The notes beneath the pieces were generated by a model, which was not told the DNA's origin, searched no databases, and was given only the letters and a program-made list of their open reading frames with translations. Made by a program: the position numbers and the translations under genes. This document shows positions 33,272 to 44,488 of a stretch of 64,000 nt of DNA, in pieces; the stretch's first letter is position 1, and every line of letters begins with the position of its first letter. The stretch spans positions 1-64,000 of the forward strand of contig NZ_OGTP01000019.1 in the NCBI RefSeq assembly GCF_900258035.1. The letters are read 5' to 3'. This DNA comes from Caballeronia novacaledonica (GTDB taxonomy: Bacteria; Pseudomonadota; Gammaproteobacteria; Burkholderiales; Burkholderiaceae).

Positions 33272-33626
33272 GAGCACCCCATTTACTCGGATGACGGGCG
33301 TGTTTCATTAAGAGCGTTTGTCCGCGAATTCTAGAGATGTTTTTCAGAATTTGCAGGAATCGCAGCCACACACCCTCTTTTGTTGAATTTTCTTTCGCCG
33401 CAACGCACAAAAACGGTAAGCAATTCGAAGACGAATCCAACGTCGGTAGTTTCTTCCGCTCTCCGTGCAACGTTCTGTCCTATTAACCCCGCAAATTCGA
33501 TAGTTTTTGTGGGAACTCCCACATTCCCCTTCGCTCTAACACTTAGCACTCGCTGAACCGGAGTGCTAATATCGTATCTGACCGCCGCTGCGGTTAAGCG
33601 GCCAGCGAATTGTTGATAAGGAGCTT
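33272..33626. other. AT-richer intergenic region pagL-rpoH
   Basis: This 355-bp divergent region is clearly richer in A+T than the flanks between about 33330 and 33540. It holds the CIRCE operator with an embedded promoter for rpoH (33543-33572). On the pagL side only a TAGAAT-like -10 (complement of 33328-33333) is visible, without a -35. I see no coding sequence. Confidence 0.6.
33543..33569 (+). promoter_or_regulatory. CIRCE operator (HrcA site) before rpoH
   Basis: TTAGCACTC (33543-33551), a 9-nt spacer and GAGTGCTAA (33561-33569) form a perfect match to the CIRCE consensus bound by the heat-shock repressor HrcA. A promoter overlaps it: TTAGCA (33543-33548) as -35 and TAATAT (33567-33572) as -10 with an 18-bp spacer. 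HrcA binding should therefore block rpoH transcription directly. Confidence 0.93.
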
Positions 33627-34568
<942 letters not shown>

Positions 34569-34596
34569 CGCCTGAGCGCGTCGTAGCAGAAATTGC

Positions 34597-34630
34597 AAAG
34601 CCCGCCGTCGATGAGACGGCGGGCTTTTTC
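34597..34630 (+). terminator. Intrinsic terminator after rpoH
   Basis: AAAGCCCGCCGTC (34597-34609) pairs with GACGGCGGGCTTT (34615-34627) around a 5-nt loop, with T to about 34629. It is a strong Rho-independent terminator 29 nt after the rpoH stop. Confidence 0.92.
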
Positions 34631-34640
34631 TTTGGTCTTG

Positions 34641-34674
34641 CGCTGAAAAAACAAACGGCACCCGAAGGTGCCGT
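34641..34674 (-). terminator. Intrinsic terminator of the nag operon
   Basis: ACGGCACC and GGTGCCGT (34655-34662, 34667-34674) flank a 4-base loop that reads TTCG on the minus strand, an ultrastable UUCG tetraloop. The minus strand continues TTGTTTTTTC, giving a U tract. It ends the nagR-A-B-F-E direction 17 nt after the nagE stop and lies back to back with the rpoH terminator. Confidence 0.9.
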
Positions 34675-34690
34675 CTGCTTTCAAGCTCGC

Positions 34691-36478
<1,788 letters not shown>

Positions 36479-36563
36479 CGGGTTCTCCAAAAATATAAGT
36501 CTTGTCGTTACTGCTTGGGGGATTTCGAAAATGAATCCGCGAATCTCGCCACGGGACGGACGA

Positions 36564-39128
36564 TTAGTCCTGCGGCCAGATTTCGCGGCTTGCCGCTCTT
36601 ACTGCCTGCGCCGATTCGAGCGCGAGACAGTCCTCGGCGCGCTGGCGGCACAGTTGGTAATCGAGATTGCGCACGCGCGCCTTGATGCCGGGCACGGACA
36701 CCGGATCGACCGACAACTCGGTCACGCCGAGGCCGACGAGCAAAGGCGCCGCGACCGGATCGCCGCCGAGCGCGCCGCACACGCCGACCCATTTGCCGTG
36801 CTTTTCCGCGCCCTGCACCGCCGCCTTGACGAGGCGCAGCACCGCCGGATGCAGGCCGTCGGATTGCGCGGCGAGATCGGGCTGGCAGCGGTCCATTGCG
36901 AGCGTGTATTGCGTGAGATCGTTGGTGCCGATCGAGAGGAAATCCGCGTGCTTCGCGAGTTGATCCGCAAGCAGCGCCGCCGACGGCACTTCGATCATCA
37001 CGCCCACTTCGATCGGCTCGGTGCGGCCGGCTTCGCGCGCCAGTTCGTCGATGCGCGCACGCAGGCGCTGCAGCTCGCCGGCGTCCGTCACCATCGGCAG
37101 AAGGATGCGCACCGCGCCGAGCGGCTTCACCGTGAGCAGGCCGCGCAACTGGTCGTCGAGCAGGTCGGGGCGCACTTGCGCGAGGCGGATGCCGCGCAGA
37201 CCGAGCGCCGGATTTTCTTCGGGCGGCAGCGTCAGGTAGTCGACTTCCTTGTCCGCGCCGACGTCGAGCGTGCGGATGATCGCGGTGCGGCCCTGCAGCG
37301 CATCGACGATGCCCTGATAGCTTTCCGCGTGCTCCGCGACCGTCGGCGCCGACTGGCGATGAATGAACAGCAGTTCGGTGCGCAACAGGCCGACCGCATC
37401 CGCGCCGTTTTCGACGGCGGCCTTCGCGTCGTCGAGCGTCGCGATATTCGCGGCGACTTCGATCTGACGGCCGTCTTTCGTCGATGCCGCTTGCTGCGAC
37501 AGCTTGCGATTCGCCTCGCGCACGCCCGCGAGCCGCTCGCGCTCATTGCGGGCGCGTTCGACGTCGAGCGCGGTCGGCGCATGCTCGATGCGTCCCGCCG
37601 ATGCATCCACGACCACTTGCGTGCCTTCCGGAATCGCGTGCAGCGCATCGCCGATGGCGACGAGCGCCGGAATGCCGATCTGCCGCGCGATGATCGCCGC
37701 GTGCGAGGTCGCGCCGCCACGCGCCATCACGAGCGCGCTGACGCGCCTGCGGTCGATCGAAGACAAATCGGACGGCGTGAATTCCGTGGCCGCGAGCACG
37801 GTTTCTTCGGGCAGCTCGCGCGCCGCCGTGCTGTTCAGACCGAGCGCGCGCAGCACGCGCTTTTCGATATCCCGCAGATCGGCGGCGCGCTCGGCGAGCA
37901 GTTCGTCCTGCACGTTCGAGAGCAGCGCGATCTGCGCGCGGATCGCCTCGCGCCACGCGAAGCCCGCGCTCTTGCCGAGGCTGATCAGATCGCGCGCGGC
38001 ATCGACGAGCGTCGGATCTTCGAGCAACACGCGATGCACCGCGAAAATGCCCGCTTCGCCGACCGCGCCGCGCTGCGACGCGGTGCGCACGGTTTCGCCG
38101 AGTTCGGCATCGACCTGAGCGATGGCTTTGTCGAGCGCACGGCTTTCCGCCGCCGACGAGCCGCTCGCTTGTTCGGGCGGCACGATTTCCTGATCGTCCC
38201 AGCGCACGAGCTTGCCGACCGCGATGCCCGGCGCCGCGCACACGCCGGCGAGCGTGTTCGGCGGCAGCGGCTCGCCCGATCGGATCGCCGCGGCAACCGG
38301 CACGGGCGACTTCACGCGCGCGGGCGTTTCTTCGACTTCGCCTTGCGCCGCACGCAGCAATTCGGTGGCGACCGCTTCGACAGCCTGCTGCGCCTGCCCG
38401 CCAATAGCGACGAGTTCGATGGTCGCGCCCTCGCCCGCACCGAGACCGAGCAGGCCGACCACGCTTTCCACCGGCGCCTTTCTGCCTTCGTAGCGCACTT
38501 CGACCTTCGCGTCGAAACCGCGCGCCGCTTCGCGTGCACGCGCCGCCGGACGGGCGTGGAGACCGCCCGCGTGCGCGAGCGTCACGCTGCGACGCGCCTC
38601 TTCCAGCACGTTGGCGCCCGTGCGCGCCGTCTCGGCTTTCTCGCCTTGCTTCGCGCGCAATACCAGCAGGCGCGAGCCCGCCGTCAGCACGCCGCGGCCG
38701 GCGCGGTCGGTGACGTCGAAGGCATCGCCGTTCGCGACCGCGATCACCGAGACGAGGCTCGGCGCGTGCTGCGCGACGAAATCCGCATCGAACTCGATGA
38801 GCGCGTCGCCCGCGCGCACCGTCGCGCCCTGCTCGACCTTGGGCGTGAAACCCTTGCCGCCCAGCTCGACCGTGTCGATGCCGATATGCACGAGAATCTC
38901 CGCGCCCTCTTTCGTGCGCAGCGTCACCGCGTGATGCGTGCGCGCGAGATGCGTGATCGTGCCGTCGCAGGGCGAAACGAGCACGTTATCGAGCGGATCG
39001 ATGCCGATGCCGTCGCCGAACATGCCCTCGGCGAACACGGGGTCCGGCACGTCGGCGAGCGGCACGACGGGGCCGGTGAACGGCGCGAGCAGCACGACGT
39101 CGTTCGGGTTATCGATGGAATGGTTCAA
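36564..39128 (-). CDS. nagF: Multiphosphoryl transfer protein EIIA-HPr-EI
   Basis: Supplies all soluble PTS steps from PEP to NagE. Domains in order: glucose-type EIIA (about 10-140; phospho-His in EILVHIGIDTVELGG), HPr (about 180-265; GGLHARPAARAREAARG), and enzyme I (about 300-850; phospho-His in RGGATSHAAIIARQIG, PEP site GVMIEVPSAA and GTNDLTQYTLAMDR). The favoured start is the TTG at 39128, with GAGGAG six bases upstream; an in-frame ATG at 39152 lacks such a site. This is the Ralstonia/Pseudomonas NagF arrangement. Confidence 0.93.
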   Translation of the reverse strand: MNHSIDNPNDVVLLAPFTGPVVPLADVPDPVFAEGMFGDGIGIDPLDNVLVSPCDGTITHLARTHHAVTLRTKEGAEILVHIGIDTVELGGKGFTPKVEQGATVRAGDALIEFDADFVAQHAPSLVSVIAVANGDAFDVTDRAGRGVLTAGSRLLVLRAKQGEKAETARTGANVLEEARRSVTLAHAGGLHARPAARAREAARGFDAKVEVRYEGRKAPVESVVGLLGLGAGEGATIELVAIGGQAQQAVEAVATELLRAAQGEVEETPARVKSPVPVAAAIRSGEPLPPNTLAGVCAAPGIAVGKLVRWDDQEIVPPEQASGSSAAESRALDKAIAQVDAELGETVRTASQRGAVGEAGIFAVHRVLLEDPTLVDAARDLISLGKSAGFAWREAIRAQIALLSNVQDELLAERAADLRDIEKRVLRALGLNSTAARELPEETVLAATEFTPSDLSSIDRRRVSALVMARGGATSHAAIIARQIGIPALVAIGDALHAIPEGTQVVVDASAGRIEHAPTALDVERARNERERLAGVREANRKLSQQAASTKDGRQIEVAANIATLDDAKAAVENGADAVGLLRTELLFIHRQSAPTVAEHAESYQGIVDALQGRTAIIRTLDVGADKEVDYLTLPPEENPALGLRGIRLAQVRPDLLDDQLRGLLTVKPLGAVRILLPMVTDAGELQRLRARIDELAREAGRTEPIEVGVMIEVPSAALLADQLAKHADFLSIGTNDLTQYTLAMDRCQPDLAAQSDGLHPAVLRLVKAAVQGAEKHGKWVGVCGALGGDPVAAPLLVGLGVTELSVDPVSVPGIKARVRNLDYQLCRQRAEDCLALESAQAVRAASREIWPQD

Positions 39129-39164
39129 CAGTGACTCCTCGGCACGGCGCATCGGCTATCTCAC

Positions 39165-40181
39165 TCAATGGGTTTCGGTGACCTTGTTCAGGTGGCGCGG
39201 CGCGTCGGGATTGCGCCCGCGCGCGGCGGCCAGACCCGCGGCCATCACATAGAAGGAAAGGATCGCGGCGATCGGGTCGAGCGCCGGGTGATCGGTCGCG
39301 ACGAGCGGCAACTCCGCATCCGCGACATCTTCCGGCGCGGCGAGCAGCACGCGCGCGCCGCGAGCGCGCATATCGGCGGCAAGCTGGATGAGACCCGCCT
39401 GCTCCGGCCCGCGCGGCGCGAACACGAGCAGCGGATAGTCCTTGTCGATGATTTCCATCGGGCCGTGGCGCACTTCCGCGCTGGAAAACGCTTCGGCCTG
39501 GATGCCCGAGGTTTCCTTCAGCTTGAGCGCGGCTTCCTGCGCGATCGCGAGGCCGAGGCCACGGCCGATCACGATCATGCGATCGACGTCCTTCAGCTCG
39601 GTGACGGCGCGCGTCCAGTCGAGCTTGCCCGCGGCGCGCAGCTTCTCGGGCAAGGAATCGAGCGCTTTCAGCAATTCGACGTCGCGCTGAACATGCGCGA
39701 TGACGATCGCCGACAGCGACAGCATCGCGATATAGCTCTTGGTCGCCGCGACCGAAAGCTCGGGCCCGGCGAGGAGCGGCAGGAAATATTCGCACGCGCT
39801 TTCGAGCGGCGAACCGGCGACATTGACCGCCGCGACGGTGAATGCGCCCGCGTCGCGCAGCGCCTGCATCGTGCCGACGAGATCGGGGCTCTTGCCCGAT
39901 TGCGAAAACGCGACGGCGAGTTGTCCGGAAACGCGCAACGGCGCCTGCTGCAAGGTCGCGACCGACATCGGCAGCGATGCGACCGGAATGCCGATGCGGC
40001 TCATCGTCAGGCTTGCGAAGTAACTGGCGGCGTGATCGGAGCTGCCGCGCGCGACCGTCAGCGCGACATTGCGCGGCTGCTCCTTGAGCTTCTCCGCGAG
40101 CGCTTCGATACGCGAGGTATCGGCGAGCTGGGCCGCGACGACGTCGGCGGACTCCAGCGCCTCATTAAGCATATTCGACAA
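39165..40181 (-). CDS. SIS-domain glucosamine-6-phosphate deaminase (NagB-II type)
   Basis: A 338-residue protein with two SIS domains, like the isomerase half of GlmS but without the glutaminase domain: VARGSSDHAASYFASL, FSQSGKSPDLVGTMQALRD, and ESSAE-like SSAEVRHGPMEIID. In nag operons such proteins deaminate GlcN6P to fructose-6-phosphate in place of classical NagB. The start is a TTG at 40181, with AAGGAG six bases upstream; an in-frame ATG follows at 40172. It overlaps the nagA end by 17 nt. Confidence 0.9.
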   Translation of the reverse strand: MSNMLNEALESADVVAAQLADTSRIEALAEKLKEQPRNVALTVARGSSDHAASYFASLTMSRIGIPVASLPMSVATLQQAPLRVSGQLAVAFSQSGKSPDLVGTMQALRDAGAFTVAAVNVAGSPLESACEYFLPLLAGPELSVAATKSYIAMLSLSAIVIAHVQRDVELLKALDSLPEKLRAAGKLDWTRAVTELKDVDRMIVIGRGLGLAIAQEAALKLKETSGIQAEAFSSAEVRHGPMEIIDKDYPLLVFAPRGPEQAGLIQLAADMRARGARVLLAAPEDVADAELPLVATDHPALDPIAAILSFYVMAAGLAAARGRNPDAPRHLNKVTETH

Positions 40182-41268
40182 TTGATTCTCCTTCGACGTA
40201 CGTGGCTGTCAGCGCGTGTTTCCGGTCGAGCACGACGAGATCGGCCCATGCGCCGCGCGCGATGCGGCCGCGGTCTTCGAGTCCGAGATAGTCGGCGGGG
40301 AAACGCGACAGGCGATTCGAGACGTCCGCGAGCGGAATGCCCAGCGAGACGAGATTGCGCAGCGCCTGATCCATGGTCAGGGTGCTGCCGGCGAGCGTGC
40401 CGTCCGCGAGACGCACGCCGCCCATGCATTTGGTGACATGCTGGCTGCCGAGACGGTATTCGCCGTCGGGCATGCCGGCCGCCGACGTGCTGTCGGTCAC
40501 GACATAGAGACGCGGGATCGCGCGCATCGCGGCGCGGATGGCGCCCGGATGCACGTGCAGCAGATCGGGAATGAGCTCGGCGTATTCGGCATGCGCGAGC
40601 GCCGCGCCGACCATGCCGGGATCGCGGTGATGCAGCGGCGACATCGCGTTGAACAAATGCGTGAAGCCGCGCGCGCCGTGCTTGAGCGCGTTGACGGCGT
40701 CGTCGTACGTGCCGAGCGAATGGCCGAGCTGCACGCGCACGCCGCGCGCGGCCAGTTCGGAAATGATGTCCAGATGGCCGGAGATTTCCGGCGCGATCGT
40801 GACGACGCGGATCGGCGCGAGTTCGAGATACTTGAGCACTTCGTCGCGCACCGCGACCGCGGCGGCGTCCGGCTGCGCGCCGAGCTTGCCCGGATTGATG
40901 TACGGGCCTTCCAGATGCACGCCCAGCATGCGCGCGCCGCCCGCTGCGCGATGTCTCGCCTGTTCGCCGAGACCGGCGACGACTTCCATGAGTTCGTCGC
41001 GCGGCGCGGTCATCGTGGTGGCGAGCAGGCTCGTCGTGCCGTGCTGCGCGTGCTGGCGCGCGACGGTATCCGCCGCATCGCCGCCTTCCATGATGTCGCG
41101 CCCGCCGCCGCCATGCACGTGCAGATCGATGAAGCCGGGCAGGATGTACGGCGCGTCGTTGGCGAGGGGATCGGCGATATGGCCTTCGAGCGCCGTCACG
41201 CGGCCGTTTTCGAAGCGGACCGAACCGTGGATCCAGCCGTCGGTCGTGAGTATGTTTCCTTTCAGCAT
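40165..41268 (-). CDS. nagA: N-acetylglucosamine-6-phosphate deacetylase
   Basis: NagA removes the acetyl group from GlcNAc-6-P. The 367-residue amidohydrolase has the metal-binding LPGFIDLHVHGGGGRD, catalytic Glu in GVHLEGPYINPGK, THLFNAMSPLHHRDPG and the Asp in VVTDSTSAAGMPDG. Start: ATG at 41268 (MLKGNIL); an ATG at 41295 is an alternative. It is second in the nagR-A-B-F-E unit and overlaps nagB-II. Confidence 0.95.
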   Translation of the reverse strand: MLKGNILTTDGWIHGSVRFENGRVTALEGHIADPLANDAPYILPGFIDLHVHGGGGRDIMEGGDAADTVARQHAQHGTTSLLATTMTAPRDELMEVVAGLGEQARHRAAGGARMLGVHLEGPYINPGKLGAQPDAAAVAVRDEVLKYLELAPIRVVTIAPEISGHLDIISELAARGVRVQLGHSLGTYDDAVNALKHGARGFTHLFNAMSPLHHRDPGMVGAALAHAEYAELIPDLLHVHPGAIRAAMRAIPRLYVVTDSTSAAGMPDGEYRLGSQHVTKCMGGVRLADGTLAGSTLTMDQALRNLVSLGIPLADVSNRLSRFPADYLGLEDRGRIARGAWADLVVLDRKHALTATYVEGESIVEYA

Positions 41269-41432
41269 GAAGTTCTCTGGAAGTACGCGATGCATGAATG
41301 AGGTTCAGTGCCGTCCGCGCCATGCTGCGAGCAGGCTTTCGTCATGAAAGAAGCGAACGGCTTCCTTGGGTCCTCTCGTTCTCTTGTTTGCTTTCTCGGT
41401 GCGTCTCGGGTCTTGCGCGTCTGTGCCGACGC

Positions 41433-42167
41433 TTATCGATGCAGTTCAGCGACGAAGTCGTAGTAGTCGTCGCGGCAGTAGGTGTCCGTCAATTCGATCG
41501 CGCGCTGATCCGCCGAATAGCCGATGCGCGTGATCACGAGCAAAGCGGCGCGCGGCGCGAGGCCCATCAGCCGCGCGATTTCCGCGCCCGCGTTCACCGC
41601 CCGGAAATGCTGCAACGCGCGCACCACCGACAACCCGCGCTCCTCCAGATATCGATACAGCGACGCGCCGATCGCGAGCGGGTCCGGCACCACCGCGACA
41701 GGCAAGGTCGAATGCTCGACCGCCATCACGATGCCGTCCGCGCGCCGCAGCCGCCTGAGGCTCGCAACAGCCGCGCCCGGCGACAAACCCAGACGCACGG
41801 TTTCGTCGCGATTCGCTGCGCGCAGTCCGCGATCCAGCCAGATCGAGTCCGGCGTGAAGCCGCGCTGTTCCATCTTTCGGGTGAAACCGGTGAGTCGCGA
41901 AAGCGGGTCTTCGACGCGCGGCGTGATGAAACTGCCCGCCCCGCGCACGCGCCGGATCAAGCCTTGCTCGACGAGCAGCGCAATCGCCTTTCTTGCCGTG
42001 ATCCGCGATACGCCGACACCTTCGGACAACGTGCGCTCCGAGGGCAACGCTTCGCCGGCCGCCCAGTTGCCCGCGTGGATCGCCTTGGCAAGACGAGAAG
42101 CCAACTGTAGATAAAGTGGCGTGTCGCCCTGCGAGTCCGGCGTCAAATCCTGCCAGCGATGTTCCAT
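41433..42167 (-). CDS. nagR: GntR-family (HutC/UTRA) repressor of the nag operon
   Basis: A 244-residue regulator with an N-terminal winged helix (about 15-85; LPSERTLSEGVGVSRITARK and QGLIRRVRGAGSFI) and a C-terminal UTRA ligand domain (about 95-240). DasR/NagR/YvoA proteins of this type bind GlcN6P or GlcNAc6P and release nag operators. It is the first gene of the nag unit, with about 160 bp to nagA, and its promoter contains an AT-rich direct repeat likely to be its operator. Confidence 0.92.
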   Translation of the reverse strand: MEHRWQDLTPDSQGDTPLYLQLASRLAKAIHAGNWAAGEALPSERTLSEGVGVSRITARKAIALLVEQGLIRRVRGAGSFITPRVEDPLSRLTGFTRKMEQRGFTPDSIWLDRGLRAANRDETVRLGLSPGAAVASLRRLRRADGIVMAVEHSTLPVAVVPDPLAIGASLYRYLEERGLSVVRALQHFRAVNAGAEIARLMGLAPRAALLVITRIGYSADQRAIELTDTYCRDDYYDFVAELHR

Positions 42168-42487
42168 CGAGCGCTCTGACGTGCTGAATTGGAGCCCATT
42201 ATATAACCAACATAATACCAGTCAACGCTAAACCGCCGGCTCTTGGCAATCGTCAAACTTGCCTAAAAATCAATGGGTTAATATGAATTTCGCATGCTTC
42301 ATGACAACGGACGTGGCATCGGGACTTACCCCAATGGTCGCTTCACCGGCCGAACCGGTTCGCTAATTCCCCGACAACTCACTTTTCGGGCATTTTCGTA
42401 TTCGCACGACCGTTCATCTTTGGCACAATGCGCGTCTTAGTTCGGATTCGCAATTAATTCCAACAATATCAATGAGAGATTGACGCG
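42168..42487. other. Divergent intergenic region nagR / MarR-GNAT
   Basis: This 320-bp region contains the strong nagR promoter-operator at 42198-42225 on the minus strand. The remainder is relatively AT-rich; only weak promoter-like matches are visible for the plus-strand gene (for example TTCGCA at 42401 and CACAAT at 42424, 17-bp spacing). I see no coding sequence. Confidence 0.5.
42198..42225 (-). promoter_or_regulatory. nagR promoter with embedded operator-like repeat
   Basis: On the minus strand, TTGACT (complement of 42220-42225) and a perfect TATAAT (complement of 42198-42203) are spaced by 16 bp. Within and across them lies a direct repeat TGGTATTATG / TGGTTATATA at an 11-bp period, also readable as ATTAT-N9-ATAAT. 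A repressor bound here would cover the promoter; NagR itself is the obvious candidate. Confidence 0.7.
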
Positions 42488-43414
42488 ATGGACAGTATCG
42501 ATCCGAGCAGGGCCGTCGAAGCGGTGCGCCGCTTCAACCGTTTCTACGCACGCCATACGAGCGCGCTCCACGAACGGCTGCATAAGAGCAGCTTTTCCCT
42601 GACCGAAGTACGCATCTTGCATGAGCTGGCGCAAGCGCGAGCCACCACTGCCGCCGACTTGTCGCGCAATCTCGGGCTGGATACGGGATATCTGAGCAGG
42701 CTGCTCAACAACTTCCAGAAGCTCGGCCTCGTCGTGCGGCGCAAGAACGAGCTGGATGGCCGCGCGCACCTGCTGCGCATCACGGACGAGGCGAAGGCCC
42801 AGGTCGACGAGATCGACCTGCACGTGTCGGGCGAAGCCGCCACGCTGCTGAAGCAACTCACTTCCGCCGAGATCGAACAGCTATGCACCGCGATGGCGGA
42901 CGTCGAACGGCTGCTCTCGCCGGCGTCCGGCGAAGGAGAAACACGGCTGCGCGTGCCGCGCGCCGGAGACTTCGGCTGGATGATCGAACGTCAGGCTCAC
43001 CTTTATTCGGGCGAACGGCCGAGGCTCTTCAGCGAAGCGCGCACAGCGAAGACGGTGGCGCACTTTCTCGCCGAGATGCAGACGAGCACGCCGCGCATCG
43101 CCTGCTGGGTGGCGGAACAGGACCGTGCCACGCGCGTCGGTGCGGCGTTGCTTACTGCGGACTCCGAAAAGCAGGCGCGTATCGAACTTCTGTTCGTCGA
43201 GCCGGGTGCGCGGCGGCGCGGACTGGGCGAGCAGCTTGTCGCAGCCTGCACGAACTTCGCGCACGGCGCGCGCTACGATCAGTTGATTTGCCGCCTGGAC
43301 GAACCGCACGAAGATCTTAGCGCGCTGTTCACGCGAACTGGCTTCGCGCCCGTTCGTGACGAATCCAGGGGCATCGTGTGGCAGCGGGATTTACAGCCCA
43401 TCTTCGTCGACTGA
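42488..43414 (+). CDS. MarR-type HTH regulator fused to GNAT acetyltransferase
   Basis: A 308-residue fusion: residues about 1-145 form a MarR winged helix (ARATTAADLSRNLGLDTGYL, then LLNNFQKLGLVVRRKNELDGR), and about 150-305 form a GNAT domain with the acetyl-CoA motif EPGARRRGLGEQLVAAC. Such bifunctional proteins are known in many proteobacteria, but their targets are largely unknown. It is transcribed alone, and metQ on the other strand converges with it. Confidence 0.92.
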   Translation: MDSIDPSRAVEAVRRFNRFYARHTSALHERLHKSSFSLTEVRILHELAQARATTAADLSRNLGLDTGYLSRLLNNFQKLGLVVRRKNELDGRAHLLRITDEAKAQVDEIDLHVSGEAATLLKQLTSAEIEQLCTAMADVERLLSPASGEGETRLRVPRAGDFGWMIERQAHLYSGERPRLFSEARTAKTVAHFLAEMQTSTPRIACWVAEQDRATRVGAALLTADSEKQARIELLFVEPGARRRGLGEQLVAACTNFAHGARYDQLICRLDEPHEDLSALFTRTGFAPVRDESRGIVWQRDLQPIFVD

Positions 43415-43424
43415 CTTGACGCGC

Positions 43425-43454
43425 AAGTGAAAACGGCGTCCCGTGGGACGCCGT
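43425..43454 (-). terminator. Terminator between the MarR-GNAT and metQ genes
   Basis: A 10-bp palindromic stem ACGGCGTCCC / GGGACGCCGT spans 43433-43454. On the minus strand it is followed by TTTTCACTT, so it should end metQ; on the plus strand only weak T follows. Confidence 0.75.
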
Positions 43455-43477
43455 CGCATAGCCGTGCGCAATCGTTC

Positions 43478-44290
43478 TCAGAACGAAGGCACGACCGAGC
43501 CTTTGAACTCGCTCTTGAGGAACTGGCGCACGTCGTCGGACTGATAGGCCGCGACCAGCTTCTTCACCCAGGGCTGGTCCTTGTCCTTCGCGCGCACGGC
43601 AATCAGGTTCGCGTACGGGCTATGCACGTCCTCGAGCGTCATCGCGTCCTTCGTCGGCTGCAAACCCGCCGCGAGCGCGAAGTTGGTGTTGATCGCGGCG
43701 GCATCGACGTCGGCGAGCGTGCGCGGCAGTTGCGCGGCATCGAGTTCCACGAGCTTGATCTTCTTCGGATTCTCCGCCACGTCGAGCGCCGTCGCGTTGT
43801 TGCCGTTCGTGCCGGCGCCCGCCTTCAGCTTGATCACGCCTTGCGATTGCAACAGCAAAAGCGCGCGATTCTCGTTCGACGGATCATTCGGCACCGCGAC
43901 CTTCGCGCCTTGCGGCAAATCCTTCAGCGACTTCAGCTTCTTCGAATAAACGCCGAGCGGCGAGATATACGTGAGGCCCGCGTTCACGATCTTGTAGCCG
44001 CGCTGCTTGATCTGGCTGTCGAGATACGGCTGATGCTGGAAGCTGTTCGCGTCGAGATCGCCGGCGTCGAGCGCCGCGTTCGGCTGAACGTAATCGTTGA
44101 ACTCGATCACCTTCACGTTGAGCCCTTCGCGTTTCGCGACCTTCTGCACGACTTGCCAGATCTGCGCGTCTGGACCGCCGATGGTGCCAACCTTGATGAC
44201 CTTGTCATCGGCGTGAGCGGCGAGGCTCGTGAACAACGCGGCGGACGCCGCGACGGCGGTAATGGCTTTGAGCAAATTTCTGCGCTGCAT
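43478..44290 (-). CDS. metQ: MetQ/NlpA-family substrate-binding protein
   Basis: A 270-residue periplasmic protein: signal peptide with Arg pair and hydrophobic core (MQRRNLLKAITAVAASAAL, cleaved after AAHA), then the NlpA/MetQ fold with KVGTIGGPDAQIWQVVQKVA, DANSFQHQPYLDSQI and VPNDPSNENRALLLLQ. Unlike typical MetQ it has no lipobox Cys and would be a soluble periplasmic protein. MetN and MetI are not adjacent, so it must work with a transporter encoded elsewhere. Ligand (L- or D-methionine) is by family only. Confidence 0.9.
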   Translation of the reverse strand: MQRRNLLKAITAVAASAALFTSLAAHADDKVIKVGTIGGPDAQIWQVVQKVAKREGLNVKVIEFNDYVQPNAALDAGDLDANSFQHQPYLDSQIKQRGYKIVNAGLTYISPLGVYSKKLKSLKDLPQGAKVAVPNDPSNENRALLLLQSQGVIKLKAGAGTNGNNATALDVAENPKKIKLVELDAAQLPRTLADVDAAAINTNFALAAGLQPTKDAMTLEDVHSPYANLIAVRAKDKDQPWVKKLVAAYQSDDVRQFLKSEFKGSVVPSF

Positions 44291-44488
44291 GGTGTTCCTG
44301 TTTCGATGATGCGTTCTTGCTGGGTTGCGTGATTCGCCCCGGCGAGCGATTCAAACCGGGTGACGGATGTTCGCACAGCATCGGTGCGACGTGAAATACA
44401 GAATGCGCATGTGAATATCACGCTCGGCGGGGTACGGATAGAATCGCCACGAAACGTCACGAACTTTCGCGCCGGAGGCAACATCATC

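Noticed and set aside
43478..44488. Search for a methionine or SAM riboswitch upstream of metQ
   Set aside because: No recognisable conserved core or long stem array is visible in the roughly 200 bp between metQ and yciI.
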